60,000 nucleotides of DNA, taken from Antedon mediterranea (taxonomy: Eukaryota > Echinodermata > Crinoidea > Comatulida > Antedonidae). The position numbers and the translations under genes were made by a program. Each line of letters begins with the position of its first letter. Position 1 is the first letter of the stretch. The stretch is from assembly GCF_964355755.1 (NCBI RefSeq), contig NC_092674.1:24332001-24392000 (forward strand). The letters run 5' to 3'. Below the pieces are notes generated by a model, which saw only the letters and a program-made list of their open reading frames with translations, did no database searches and was not told the origin of the DNA. Shown in pieces: positions 48,978 through 60,000 of this stretch.

Positions 48978-51900
48978 CTAAATATGTGCGGCTGTACTGT
49001 TGACGTAACATGGAACCGTAAACGTGGATTGTGCCGTTATTAACTCAACGAGTGACGAGTACGTACAACAGCAGACAAGTATTACAGCCAGTACAATAAC
49101 TAGAAGATGCAATGCTGTCGAATCCGTGACGTAATTGCTGAAAGCGAAAATATCATACATAAATCAAATTTTATTTCATAGATTGTAATCAAAGGGTTTA
49201 TCTGTGGCTGCGACGATCAGTTCCACACCCCTTAACAGACACCGCGCGCCGCGTAGAATGTACATAGTACAGGGTACTCTGTACTGGTATTTGTCGCAGC
49301 CATTCATAAGATTAAAGGATTATTACGGCTTCCTATCTTGGCAAGGCGAGCTCAGTGTCGTGTTGTTAGATTGCCTTGCTGTGAGGGCTACGTACCGTTT
49401 GTTCATAAGATGTTTCAGGCATAAGAAGAAAACAGAGGGCGCTATAAAAGCACTTGGTATCCACAGGCAAGCACTAACAAGAGACAGCAATGGTCCAAAT
49501 TGTGGAACAGACTCAGCAAGAAACACATGTCCCGCCAAAATGCTGCTGCGTATAACCACAAGTTGCCATGAAAATCCTGTAACAAAAAATATATGTTTTA
49601 CCAGGGAACTCTCAGGACTTCTTTCTAACCGTCACAAACGTACTTAGTTTTAGGTAATTTTTCTCTAGAAAGTTTGTCTTTATTGTTTCTCATTTGGTCG
49701 AGTTTTCGTTCAAGTTGTTACTTGTCTACTACACTTTTTCCCAGGTGCCTATTTTACGATGTTTGTTCTACGTTACCACTGTCGAAAAATGTTCTCAATT
49801 ATCTTATTTCTAAATTTATAACCGGAGCTACCCTTTAAAATAACTTACTCTTGGGTATACCAGCTAGCTCTTCAATTTGCTGACAAAGTGGATTCAGTGT
49901 AAATATATATGACATCATAAAATGAACTGCAAGCCCTATACCGGCTATACTTTTGATTGGTCCGTCTGATAATACAAGTAGCAAGTTGTCCGAATCTGGA
50001 GTGTAGACAGCGCCTCCGAGAAAATAATAGCTAGAATATACTGGTGAACACAGCAAAACAAGTATACCTGAAATATAACATTAAGCTCTGTTTACACTAT
50101 CACACTAAGTGTGATGTGCCCGAATATCGTATTGATATATCATCAAGTTCATATTATGGGTACATCATAAAGTGTGATACTGTAGTGTAGACAGAGCTTA
50201 GATACTTTACGAAACACGACGGAAACTGGGTGGTGACTATGCGTGTGAGGTATCAAGACGTTGCTTCATAAATACACAATATTATTTTAATAATTTTTTC
50301 TGTGGGCCATAGAGAGGCCAGGTGTTTAAAGTTAAAAATAATGTGCTTTAAGATATTGGAAAAAAACAAATTTTATTAATTTTCTGGACAAAAAATATTT
50401 CTTTCGGTTTTGTTTAGTTACCATTTGTCAGACACGGCACGCGTCAAGTCCCAGCTTAACCCTTCCTTATGCTTGGTTCTCACTAGAGACACAACGACAC
50501 AATAAAAGCGCAACGTGAGTGACTCTTGGCCAATCACAATAATGGTCCACTCACTTGCGTTGCTTCTACCTCGTTGCGTTATAACATCTATAATGGAAAC
50601 AAGCTATATTGAGTGAAGCGGATTTACATTCACTGTTCCATCCGTAACAATTACTATTAGGGTAGGTTACTCATCTTACCAAGAAAGGCGATGGTTAAGC
50701 TGTAGTTGAACTTGGCTGGCTGCCTCATGCAGTTTTGATACAGCGGGTAGCAAGCGTGACCAGAAGTGCTAAAACCGATGGTGGCCCATGCAATTGTTAA
50801 GCTAGAAAATGTCACGACGGGTTGTTCCTTTCGTAAACTATCATCGACCGTTCGGCCATCTCGGATGATTTGAGTCATTAATAAACTGAACATGACTAAT
50901 GATGTTGAGAAAGATACTACAGCACAGAATCTATAGTAGAAAACACGATTTGGTTAAACTCATATACACGGGCTTACAATGCGATGATTTTGAACCTCGG
51001 GACCCGCAGTGACTTGTTTTTAAATATGTGTTTCTATACAGTAAAGTTGAAGTAGAATTGGGCTATAATACCTTTACATTGGCACGGTGACCAACGCCAT
51101 ACCTGTTCCACCCAAAACCAACATGTAATAACATGATTATGAGATCATATTCCGAATATGAGCACTGTTTCAATAATTTAAAAGTATGATTTTTATGTAA
51201 TAACAATATACGATTGATCTATACCTAGCTATGCCGCACTTTGTAAAAAAGTTTACGAAGTAGGCCTACCTTCCCATTATTTTGTTTCCAGTACACAATC
51301 CCTATGTTACCGTTTGGTTCTCTATAATGACTATGCGTGTAATATTAATAGTTCAAAATACACGGCAGGGTAGTACGTCTACGGATTGTATGTCTAACAT
51401 ACAACGAGCTTGGTTCCCACTCCATGCAATAACGTAAAACGCAACGCAAGTATTGCCTTGATTTGACCGATCACAAGCGTTGGATCATCCGAACAGCTGT
51501 CGCTTGCGATTGGTCAACTCACTTGCATTGCAAGTACGCTCCTACGTTGCGTCCAAATAGTATACAAGCATAATAAAAAATAAGTACATGCTAAATATTT
51601 ATGTACAGAAAGCCCCAAATCAATTATTTAATTGTCACGAAAACTGCATCTGTAGATAATAATCCGTAACATGTGCACCATTTTGATTTGATTCGGCTTA
51701 ATCTAGGTCTGATTCATTTACAAGGGTCTTTTTCTCTAGAAAGAGGCGTCTTTTCCAACTCGGGGGGCTTTTGGACACCGCGAGGTTCGTACCGATATCG
51801 AATGTAGTGACATACTATAGCTTATCTGTGTAGAGCAAAATTGAAAATCAGATCTCTGCGGGACCCGAGGTTCATATAACATTATATAGGCCTATTGTGC

Positions 51901-54900
51901 AAGCATGAGTCTTTTTTTTTTTACAACACAATCCCTCAGACGTTAGATTGTATTCCATGTAGAGATATTGTACAGTAAAAGCATATACATACTGTGTTTC
52001 AACTGGTGTCTTAAGAAGTACTATGGGAAACAAAATCAACGCCACTATGGGAACCCAACTGCAGAAGCTGACGTCAAACCACTGAACCGTGATCAACCGA
52101 ACATTATCACATATCAAAAGAAATGTTACCAATGAAACGGCAAAGTACATTACTATACAAAGGACATGCATCACTCGTCTAAAAAAATACAATTATGTAT
52201 ATTATTAGTAAGGTGATGGCGATAGTTACAATCCGTTATGCTTGATTATTAACGAATGACGTAATACATAAAACGGGCATAGATATATGATTGGGTAGAA
52301 GATTCGTACTCGGGGTCCAATGCGAGTTACGGAAGTCCAGTAAATACGTGCTATTGTATACTGTACGGTATGTTGTAAGTAAAGTACGAGTGACTCTATA
52401 CTGATTGTCGTACTTCTCGGCAGAAGGTTATTGACCGACGTCATAGTAAATAGGTATAATTGGTATTCTAAAAAACAATTTAACAATACTTGCTCTCCGT
52501 TTTTGCCGAATGTGACGTAACCAATAACCACGTATGGATGCCGAACCTGTTGTCGGTATTCCGGATACTTCTTGTGAATGATCATCCAGCATTTTGACAG
52601 TGTCAATGCAGTGAAATAACCAGTTAATACCAACACCGGCAGAGATATAATTCCGTACCAGCCTGAAAGAAATAATTGTTGTTGTTTTTATTATAAGTGC
52701 TGAATATTGTATCCTTTACAATCTTCACTGCATTTGTTAACCCCTTTTCCAACATGTAATAGGCCTACATGCAATATAACAAACCGTGTTGCATCAGTAA
52801 CTGGAACCAACATAAGTGAACAGAGCAAAACCGGAACCGATTCGGATCCTAATAATATATTAGGCCTACCTGATGCAAATATCACTTTGGGTAAAGCAAT
52901 CATTCCGGATCCGGCTACAAATCCTACCACATAGATAGTGGTTATTGTTATACTCATACCATCCTTGTTCCATAGTCTAGTAGGAAGGAGGGGTTACCGT
53001 GCACCCCCATGATGTATTTTTTTAATGTACATTTTTGTAATCCTGAATATATGTAATTAACATTTTTTGATGTTCCCAAGACGAAATATTGTCCCATGGG
53101 GTTTTTTGGGGGCCATTTTGGTGGCCATCTTGGATTTATCAAAATCATAAATATAGACGGTACTTGACAAAGACTGATCATAGAGGTCTGATTTTGGTCT
53201 TAAATAGTTCAGAATATGCACATTTCTATGTACTATAATGAAAAGTTTTTGTTCAAAATGGCCGTAAATGCCACTTTTGACCTTTGACCTTGTTTTTACA
53301 TAAGGGTCATATCTTGGTAACCCCTGGTCATAAAGATTTTATTTTTGTCTTAAATTGTTCAGAATATCCATATTTATATTCGCTTTAATGGAACATATTT
53401 TTGAAATTTGAAGGGAAATATAATTTTTGACCTTTGACATTATTGCATAACGATTTTCGCAATAATTTAGGTTATTTTTGTATTCGACCTATATCTTGAC
53501 AACGAGTAATCATAGAGGTTTGATTTTGGTCTTATATTGTTCAGAATATGCACTTTCCTATGTACTATAATAAAACATTTTCATACAAAATGACCGGAAA
53601 TACGACTTTTGACCTTTGACCTCGTTTTTACATAAGGGTCATATCTCGGTGACCAATGGTCATAACGATTTTATTTTTGTTTTAAATTGTTCGGAGTATC
53701 CATATTTATATTAGCTTTAATGAAACATATTTTTGAAATTTGATGGAAAATATCACTTTTGACCTTTGACATTATTTCCACCCGAGGGTCATATCTCGGT
53801 AACCCCTGGTCGTAAAGACTTTATTTTTGTCATAAATGGTTCAGAATATCCATATTTATATAAAATTTAATGAAACATATTTTTGAAATTTGATGGAAAA
53901 TATCACTTTTGACCTTTGACATTATTTCCACCCGAGGGTCATATCTCGGTAACCCCTGTTCGTAAAGACTTTATTTTTGTCATAAATTGTTCAGAATATC
54001 CATATTTATATAAGATTTAATGAAACATATTTTTGAAAGTTGGCAGGAAATACAACTTTTGACCTTTTACCTTGTTTCCACCCGAGGGTCATATCTCGGT
54101 AACCCCTGGTAATAAAGACTTTATTTTTGTCATAAATTGTTCAGAATATCCAGGAGTGAGGACCTCAATTTTCACAGAATTCTTATATAGTAAGAATGTT
54201 TCTGTTTTCAAAATAAAACTATGTATATGTAGGTCTACATAACTACTCATTCAAAACCCATTTATCAAGTTACTGCAATAGATGTTCAGTCATCGTCCAC
54301 CTCAAATTCAATTTCTTGTTCATCATCTTCATACTCTTTCAACTCCATGGTCGTTTTCTCAACTAGATCAATAAGATGGGCTGAAAGAATAGGACTGCAT
54401 GACCAGACTGTCCTGTCACCATGCCCTTGTAGTTCATTCATACTAGTGTGATATCTTGTTTTAATGATTAAATGACAGTTTGGCACGCCCTACATCAGGA
54501 CATTTCCAAATAAGAGGAAGTGCCTTCATCTAACCCTCTAAGGTCAAATGTATAGAGGACATATTCCTGATCAACTTCATGATATACAAATTTATGTTTC
54601 TGTCAAGCCCCGTCAGACTGAGATTCTGACCGCCGTAAAACGTTTAGAAGCATGCACTGCTGAGATTAGGACATGGAGGGGCTTAAACTTCCTCAAGCTT
54701 AATGAAAAGACCGAGGCAATCGTATTTGGAGTGGATTTGCGTGTTCAATTTAAGATCCTGCTGGTGCTCCGATGCATAAATAGTTGCGCTCTCAAATACC
54801 TCTCAGAATGATCGACAATCAATAAGAGAAAGCGAGAACTAAGATCTAGTCATCAGGTGCCACTGGACATTCAGAGGCGCAAACATAGTTGGGGAGACCG

Positions 54901-57900
54901 GACTTTCAGTATTGCTGGACCTACAGTAGGTTCTGGAACCACATATCTTTGAACATTAAACAAACATCATTATTGAGCACCTTTAAGCCACTACTCAAAA
55001 CTCACATTTTCTGATATTTTTGGTAGCACCCCATGAGCAATGACTGTTGGAATGGCTGTAGTAAATGGCTGTAGACAGGCAGCCCAGATACATTTGGTTA
55101 GATGAGCTAGGTACCAATATCTGACTATTTAAGTGTGTTAATTGGAGGTCACTTGAAGTCAATGTAAATGGAAGTCTGCCGGGTACCCCCTGCTGCGTCT
55201 ATACCGGGGGACACAAAAGGTGCTAACAAATCGGCACCAATTAGATGAGATAGATACCACCTAATTTCACCACTATGGGATGCCCATTTGCATCCTATAT
55301 ACCAATATCATATCACCAAACATTTTGTCCTCTGCAATAGGCCCACCAGACCCTCCCCCCACCCCGAGGGAGGGCCTACAAATGGTGATAGCATAGCTGA
55401 GTGAGGTACCACTCAAAATTAATGCCAAATGAACAAGTTGTGTTCATACAATACTAAATGGGTAACGCCAGACTAATTGTCTGCTGCACCGCAAGTGCCA
55501 GACACCCTAAAGTTCGACTAGAGAACCCCCTTCCCACAAATGGCCTAGATTAGATATTGTAGATACCACCAGCAGCCAATGTTATATGATTTAGCACATT
55601 GTAAGAAATACCAAATGACCTATTACAGACTATCTGTACACTGCCTTGGCCCTGGCAGACCCCTCTAAAGTTCAACTAGAGACCCCCCTTCCCAAAAATG
55701 GCCTAGATTAGATATTGTAGATACCACCAGTAGCCAATGTTATATGATTTAGCACATAGTAAGAAATACCAAATGACCTATTACAGACTATCTGTACACT
55801 GCCTTGGCCCTGGCAGACCCCTCTAAAGTTCGACTAACGACCCCCTTCTCCCAACTAGCCTAGCTTAGATATTGTAGATATCACCAGCAATCAATGCCAA
55901 CATTAAAAGTCTTTCGGAGATTATGGCCTTGTGAGAAACACTCATTCACTAAATATAAAAATTTGGGTCCGATATTGGTCTTTACGTTCTTGCTGTGAAC
56001 CAAATGATGTTTCTGTTTCGGGTTTTCTTTTTGTTTGCTTGTTCAGGTGTAGCTCATGTTCATATCCATTATTTCTAAGTGCTTCTTGGTACTGAGGTAT
56101 TGCTGCATTAAACAAATTTTCATCGGATGAGATGTTTGAGAGTCGTTTATTTATTGCTAGTGGTATATTGCGTAATTGGTGGCCGATGATTACTTTCACG
56201 ATGTACATATAATGGCGTATTGTTTGGTTTGGTGTATATGGGTGGAAGGTACCTGTCCTCAGATCGAGTGTTATGTCAAGAATACCATCCACCTGTAAAA
56301 TACAATTATCCCCTTTTCTTTCCCTAAATTTTCCATTATTTAATGAAGAATAGAATTTGATTAGAATGTATTTTTGTAGCCGTCTATCAGTACTGTTTCC
56401 AAAATAAATTAAGATTATGATGATGTTGACATTAATTTTGTTATTGTCTCTTCCAATTGGACAATAAACACATTCTATTGGATAAAAGTTGTTTGCAGAC
56501 CTAAAAGTAGCCACCTTTAATTATGAATAATTATGTAATGAAACGTGTTATCAGACACTTTTTTTTAATTATTTATCAGATACTTTTTTCTAATTTGAGA
56601 ATTGTTAAGAATTCTCGCATTATATGTAAATTATATTTAAATAGGGGTCAAAGGTAAAAAATGACATTTATTGTCGGTTTTTGAGGATAAATCCTCATTA
56701 GAGTGGATAGCATGTATATTCAAAAGTTTTTTATAAAGTCTGTAATTTTCCCTTTTTCTCAGCATGTTGTTATTTTATTTACATCTTTTAAATTTATTTT
56801 TACTTTAAAACAGAAAAAATTCTTACTGTATGAGAATTCTGTGGAAGGTGTTAAATGTGACAATTGATAGTAACATTTATAATCATTGTTTTAAATAAAT
56901 ATTCATTAGAGTGGATAGAAATATGTATGTTTTGAACAATCTTAGACAAAAAATATTTGTTACCGAGATATGGCCCTCACGTGAAAACAAGGTCAAAAGT
57001 TGTATTTCATTAAATGTTATATAAATATGGATATTCTAAACAATTTATGACAAAAATAAAGTCTTTATGACCAGGGGTTACCGAGATATGACCCTCGGGT
57101 GGAAACAAGGTAAAAGGTCAAAAGTTTTATTTCCTGCCAACTTTCAAAAATATGTTTCATTAAATCTTATATAAATATGGATATTCTGAACAATTTATGA
57201 CAAAAAAATAAAGTCTTTATGACCAGGGGTTACCGAGATATGACCCTCGGGTGGAAATAATGTCAAAGGTCAAAAGTGATATTTTCCATCAAATTTCAAA
57301 AATATGTTTCATTAAATCTTATATAAATATGGATATTCTGAACAATTTATGACAAAAATAAAGTCTTTACGACCAGGGGTTACCGAGATATGACCCTCGG
57401 GTGGAAATAATGTCAAAGGTCAAAAGTGATATTTTCCATCAAATTTCAAAAATATGTTTCATTAAAGCTAATATAAATATGGATACTCCGAACAATTTAA
57501 AACAAAAATAAAATCGTTATGACCATTTGTTACCGAGATATGACCCTTATGTAAAAACGAGGTCGAAGGTCAAAAGTCGTATTTCCGGTCATTTTGTATG
57601 AAAATGTTTTATTATAGTACATAGGAAAGTGCATATTCTGAACAATATAAGACCAAAATCAAACCTCTATGATCACTCGTTGTCAAGATATAGGTCGAAT
57701 ACAAAAATAACCTAAATTATTGCGAAAATCGTTATGCAATAATGTCAAAGGTCAAAAATGATATTTCCCTTCAAATTTCAAAAATATGTTCCATTAAAGC
57801 GAATATAAATATGGATATTCTGAACAATTTAAGACAAAAATAAAATCTTTATGACCAGGGGTTACCAAGATATGACCGTTATGTAAAAACAAGGTCAAAG

Positions 57901-59112
57901 GTCAAAAGTGGCATTTACGGCCATTTTTAACAAAAACTTTTCATTATAGTACATAGAAATGTGCATATTCTGAACAATTTAAGACCAAAATCAGACCTCT
58001 ATGATCAGTCTTCGTCAAGTACCGTCTATATTTATGATTTTGATAAATCCAAGATGGCCACCAAAATGGCCCCCAAAAAACCCCATGGGACAATATTTCG
58101 TCTTGGGAACATCAAAAAATGTTAATTACATATATTCAGGATTACAAAAATGTACATTAAAAAAATACATCATGGGGGTGCACGGTAACCCCTCCTTCCT
58201 ACCCTACTACCATGCCTTATCATTCTAGTATAATACAACAATTTTAAATTAGGCCCGAAAGGTTAGAGCTACATTCAGACGGCGCCATTCAACAATTATA
58301 CAATTTTTAGCGCCTTTTCCGTTTCGTAAACCATGGAAAAATAAGTATGTAAAACGGATCAAAATATAAATGTGCTCAATTCGAAGCCTCGTGTCCTCAT
58401 GATCCCGATACCAACGTCAATTTGGTCAAGGAGTTTTAACTCCTTGGTTTGTGGCCAGCATGGAAGAACACAGAGAGTATAGATTTTTTAAATGTGTATG
58501 CTGTAATTATTAACAGTTAGTTAATTATCATACAATAGTTGGCAATGATAAGTAGGAAGATCAGAATTCCCCCTGTAACGTTCTGTTCTTTGTACAGGTT
58601 TTGTTTTAAAATAATAATACTGAAAATCGTATTTGATATAATGTATACTGATTTCATTTATCAGTGGAAATCATCATTATTTGTCATTTGCATAATATGC
58701 TTAGAAGGCCCCGAGTCATTCCCAGGCGTACAATAATATACAGTGAAGTTGCTGAACCGAATGTTTGTACGAGATATTATGGACCAATTTTAAAGGATTG
58801 GTTGGTAGGCCCGTTTCATTTCAGGTAGGTATTTACGAAAACGAACATGTATTTATGAACAATTGCGAAATAAAAACGTTAGCTCCAAAATAGTGTTTTT
58901 AACGTTAATTTGTTCTTATTGAGAGTGGAATTGTTAGCCCATTTAGATTGAATACATTGAAGCCTACTTACTTGTAGGCCTGCCGTCTCTTCCCTTTCCA
59001 ACAAACATTGAGTTTCACCATTGTCCATAGAATTCCCACTGTCCATTGAACACTTCATAGATTCAGAGCCTGTAGATAAAGATCCAATTGAGATATCGCC
59101 ATTTTTTAACAT
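48978..59112 (-). CDS. AAAP-family amino acid transporter, 8 exons, 466 aa
   Basis: Exons: 59112-58972, 52963-52870, 52662-52494, 52178-51993, 50930-50680, 50067-49849, 49576-49396, 49137-48978. The sum is 1401 nt with phases matching at each junction. The first 47 residues are polar and acidic (cytosolic tail). The membrane part opens VVGFVAGSGMIALPK, the Aa_trans first-helix signature, then GWYGI, HPYVVIGYVTFGKNGERV, FDVSFCSWVPIV..LLKTPVETQ, GFSTSGHACYPLYQNCMRQP (the GHxxxPxxQxxMxxP motif), and PQFGPLLSLVSACLW before a last hydrophobic helix near the C-terminus. About 10-11 membrane helices are expected. AAAP (SLC32/36/38-type) proteins carry amino acids with protons or sodium across plasma or vesicle membranes; the substrate cannot be read from the sequence. 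Intron 3 is GC-AG. The acceptor of exon 2 is uncertain because a foldback element abuts it. Confidence 0.88.
50082..50210. mobile_element. Palindromic MITE family A, copy 7
   Basis: TTAAGCTCTGTTTACACTAT ... TAGTGTAGACAGAGCTTAGA, with AAGTGTGATGTGCCC and its inverse inside. It begins 15 bp beyond the acceptor of transporter exon 6. Confidence 0.75.
50469..50607. mobile_element. Palindromic MITE family B, copy 6
   Basis: ATGCTTGGTTCTCACTAGAG ... AATGGAAACAAGC ends with GGCCAATCACAA inside; in transporter intron 5. Confidence 0.6.
51406..51572. mobile_element. Palindromic MITE family B, copy 7
   Basis: GAGCTTGGTTCCCACTCCAT ... GCGTCCAAATAGTATACAAGC with ATCACAAGCGTTGG / TCGCTTGCGATTGG arms; in transporter intron 4, which otherwise shows nothing identifiable. 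Confidence 0.65.
53270..54151. repeat. About 155-bp tandem units in the left foldback arm
   Basis: Five to six units of the phrase TTTTGACCTTTGACATTA / GGGTCATATCTCGGTAACCC / ATTGTTCAGAATATCCATAT. The inner units are most alike, suggesting recent amplification. The right arm mirrors them at 56880-57910. Confidence 0.85.
54548..54960 (+). pseudogene. CR1/L2-like LINE reverse transcriptase remnant
   Basis: IQIYVSVKPRQTEI, LEACTAEIRTWRGLNFLKLNEKTE and IVFG match the block after the RT catalytic motif in CR1/L2-clade LINEs. It then jumps to VQFKILLVLRCINSCALKYLSE, and after a frame change to HSWGDRTFSIAGP, the usual C-terminal block. The middle is deleted and the frame broken. It lies in the loop of the foldback element. 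Confidence 0.65.
55502..55900. repeat. 158-bp tandem repeat, about 2.6 copies
   Basis: CCTCTAAAGTTCGACTAGAG ... TTAGATATTGTAGATACCAC ... ACACTGCCTTGGCCCTGGCA repeats with few changes; in the loop of the foldback element. Confidence 0.8.
55942..56514 (-). pseudogene. Retroelement reverse transcriptase fragment
   Basis: A 190-aa ORF whose middle reads LDITLDLRTGTFHPYTPNQT, then IRNIPLAINKRLSNISSDEN, and AIPQYQEALRNNGYEHEL. This resembles the region following the RT palm in a metazoan retroelement family with DVTLDL..G.F.PYRKPN and NIP..I..R.S.ISS motifs. The expected KPN and SNHPP words are damaged, and no catalytic YxDD is in the fragment, so it is a remnant. The exact clade is uncertain. Confidence 0.55.
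58203..58971. other. Transporter intron 1, part before exon 1
   Basis: No repeat family or coding exon recognised; AT-rich intron sequence. Confidence 0.5.
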
Positions 59113-59925
59113 CCCGAAGTATTAAAATAATCAGAGCACTTCAGACTATCATATGTGCATGTTACCGCTAATTTTAATTAAAGAAAAATGACGTGATATA
59201 TTAATGATTTACGACTTTCGTGGAATATATACTGGTTGTCGGCAAAGTTGATGGGATGGGTTTTTTCCATACGTTTTATTTATTACAGAAACGTACAGCA
59301 TTGAGGGCCAAACCCATAACGTGTAATTATTAAGGCCTATTCTTAAATTAGATTTTTGTTTTGTTTTTTATAGATGCTTTATTGGATTAAGACACTCATA
59401 ATTATTATATAGTTGGTATGGAGTACTGAGATACATTTTGATAAATAACACTACTTGTTTTATTTAAAGTAGGGCCTAATATTCTCATTTTATTTTGACG
59501 CTTGCAGTTGTAGTTACTGTCGTGAGTAATGCAATGCATGACTATTTGAATACCCGGTGCAAGTTTTTGTAAATTCATTTCATGCATTCAATCTTTATTT
59601 CGGAATCTAGTCAGTAGAAAATAACACTACGAAAATATAAATCGTGGGTTTTTGTTTTTTACGTTTTCCAATAAAAATACTATTAATTACTACCTTTTTA
59701 AGGCCTCCTCAATTTTAAAACAATGAGTGTGATTTCTATGAGTAATTGTTCACAAATGTTTAGGAGTTGTTTTATTTCAAGAATAAACTTATTTTATGGG
59801 TATATTATTATATCACTCAACGGGCTATAAAAGCTAATTACTCAATAAATCTATTACATTATCTAGTTGAAGGGTTTTACCCTTTTATCTTGGAATAAGC
59901 AAATACAATATTGTGCTGTGTTTTT
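59113..59925. other. Upstream region of the transporter gene
   Basis: About 0.8 kb upstream of the start codon at 59112. AT-rich, with no clear TATA box close to the ATG and no other gene. The only structured sequence is the GGTC-core element at the window edge. Confidence 0.45.
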
Positions 59926-60000
59926 AGTCTCGTGCAACGCGACTCTACAGCTCACTATGTCGGTCGGTTGGTCGGTAAACACTAACTTGAGCACACGACT
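59926..60000. mobile_element. GGTC-core element, copy 4 at the window end
   Basis: AGTCTCGTGCAACGCGACTC, ACAGCTCACTATGTC, GGTCGGTTGGTCGG, AAACACTAACTTGAGCACACGACT. The window ends at the likely right terminus. Confidence 0.6.

Larger units (their letters stand above)
52980..58202. mobile_element. 5.2 kb foldback element with 1.2 kb arms
   Basis: The left arm (52980-54151) and right arm (57029-58202) are near-identical inverses, starting GTAGGAAGGAGGGGTTACCG. Each arm contains tandem units of about 155 bp (TTTTGACCTTTGACATTATT ... GGGTCATATCTCGGTAACCC). The 2.9 kb centre holds retroelement fragments and another tandem repeat, with no transposase. The whole lies in intron 1 of the transporter gene, its left end 16 nt upstream (in transcript sense) of exon 2. 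No clear target duplication was found. Confidence 0.88.

Noticed and set aside
52226-52493. Continuation of the transporter exon 3 reading frame to its stop
   Set aside because: Past the GCAAGT donor the protein loses membrane-helix character, while exon 4 continues the Aa_trans pattern in phase.
52954-53181. 75-aa ORF present twice (52954-53181 minus and 58001-58228 plus)
   Set aside because: It is duplicated only because it lies in the inverted arms of the foldback element; no domain or catalytic motif.
54286-54486. 66-aa minus ORF with acidic tail in the foldback loop
   Set aside because: No family recognised, no splice partner, and it sits among decayed retroelement pieces; left uncalled.

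Overview
This is a eukaryotic, AT-rich, intron-rich window. It looks like an invertebrate deuterostome, most likely an echinoderm. That placement is an inference from the astacin/CUB/EGF and sialidase gene content and the dense load of short palindromic elements; nothing in the window proves it. No bacterial features (operons, Shine-Dalgarno sites) are present. Three multi-exon genes could be assembled by hand by following splice sites and reading-frame phase across every junction.

Layout. (1) 175-2398, + strand: a complete three-exon sialidase of 375 aa with a YRIP motif and five Asp boxes. (2) 46046-5653, - strand: a 16-exon, about 40 kb gene for an 876-aa secreted tolloid-like astacin metalloprotease. 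Its order is signal peptide, propeptide with two RQRR sites, astacin domain ([11 protein letters not shown]), CUB1, degenerate CUB2, three calcium-binding EGF modules, CUB3, CUB4, stop. This order differs from canonical BMP1/tolloid. (3) 59112-48978, - strand: an 8-exon, 466-aa amino acid transporter of the AAAP (Aa_trans) family with one GC-AG intron.

Intron 11 of the protease gene (9831-18613) carries two + strand intronless ORFs: a 97-aa coiled-coil ORF (11747-12040) and a 447-codon ORF (13287-18297). The longer ORF is split by a young LTR retrotransposon (13751-17412). That element has two 460-bp LTRs in which I saw no difference, a 5-bp target duplication (ATAGA), a tRNA-Leu-type primer site and a polypurine tract. 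It encodes gag, protease and the integrase zinc finger, but no reverse transcriptase or integrase core. Intron 1 of the protease gene (27379-45898) and the 46-49 kb intergenic gap are mainly repeats: palindromic MITE families, minisatellites, a 5S rRNA-derived sequence and a 1.85 kb element with about 120-bp tandem units. Intron 1 of the transporter gene holds a 5.2 kb foldback element (52980-58202) with 1.2 kb inverted arms and old LINE/RT fragments inside. Its left end lies 16 nt from exon 2.

The three main genes have no obvious shared pathway. The sialidase and the protease both enter the secretory pathway; the transporter is an integral membrane protein. The most notable points are the protease domain order, the fresh retrotransposon inside a nested ORF, the foldback element abutting an exon, and a 19-bp palindromic minisatellite that switches orientation.
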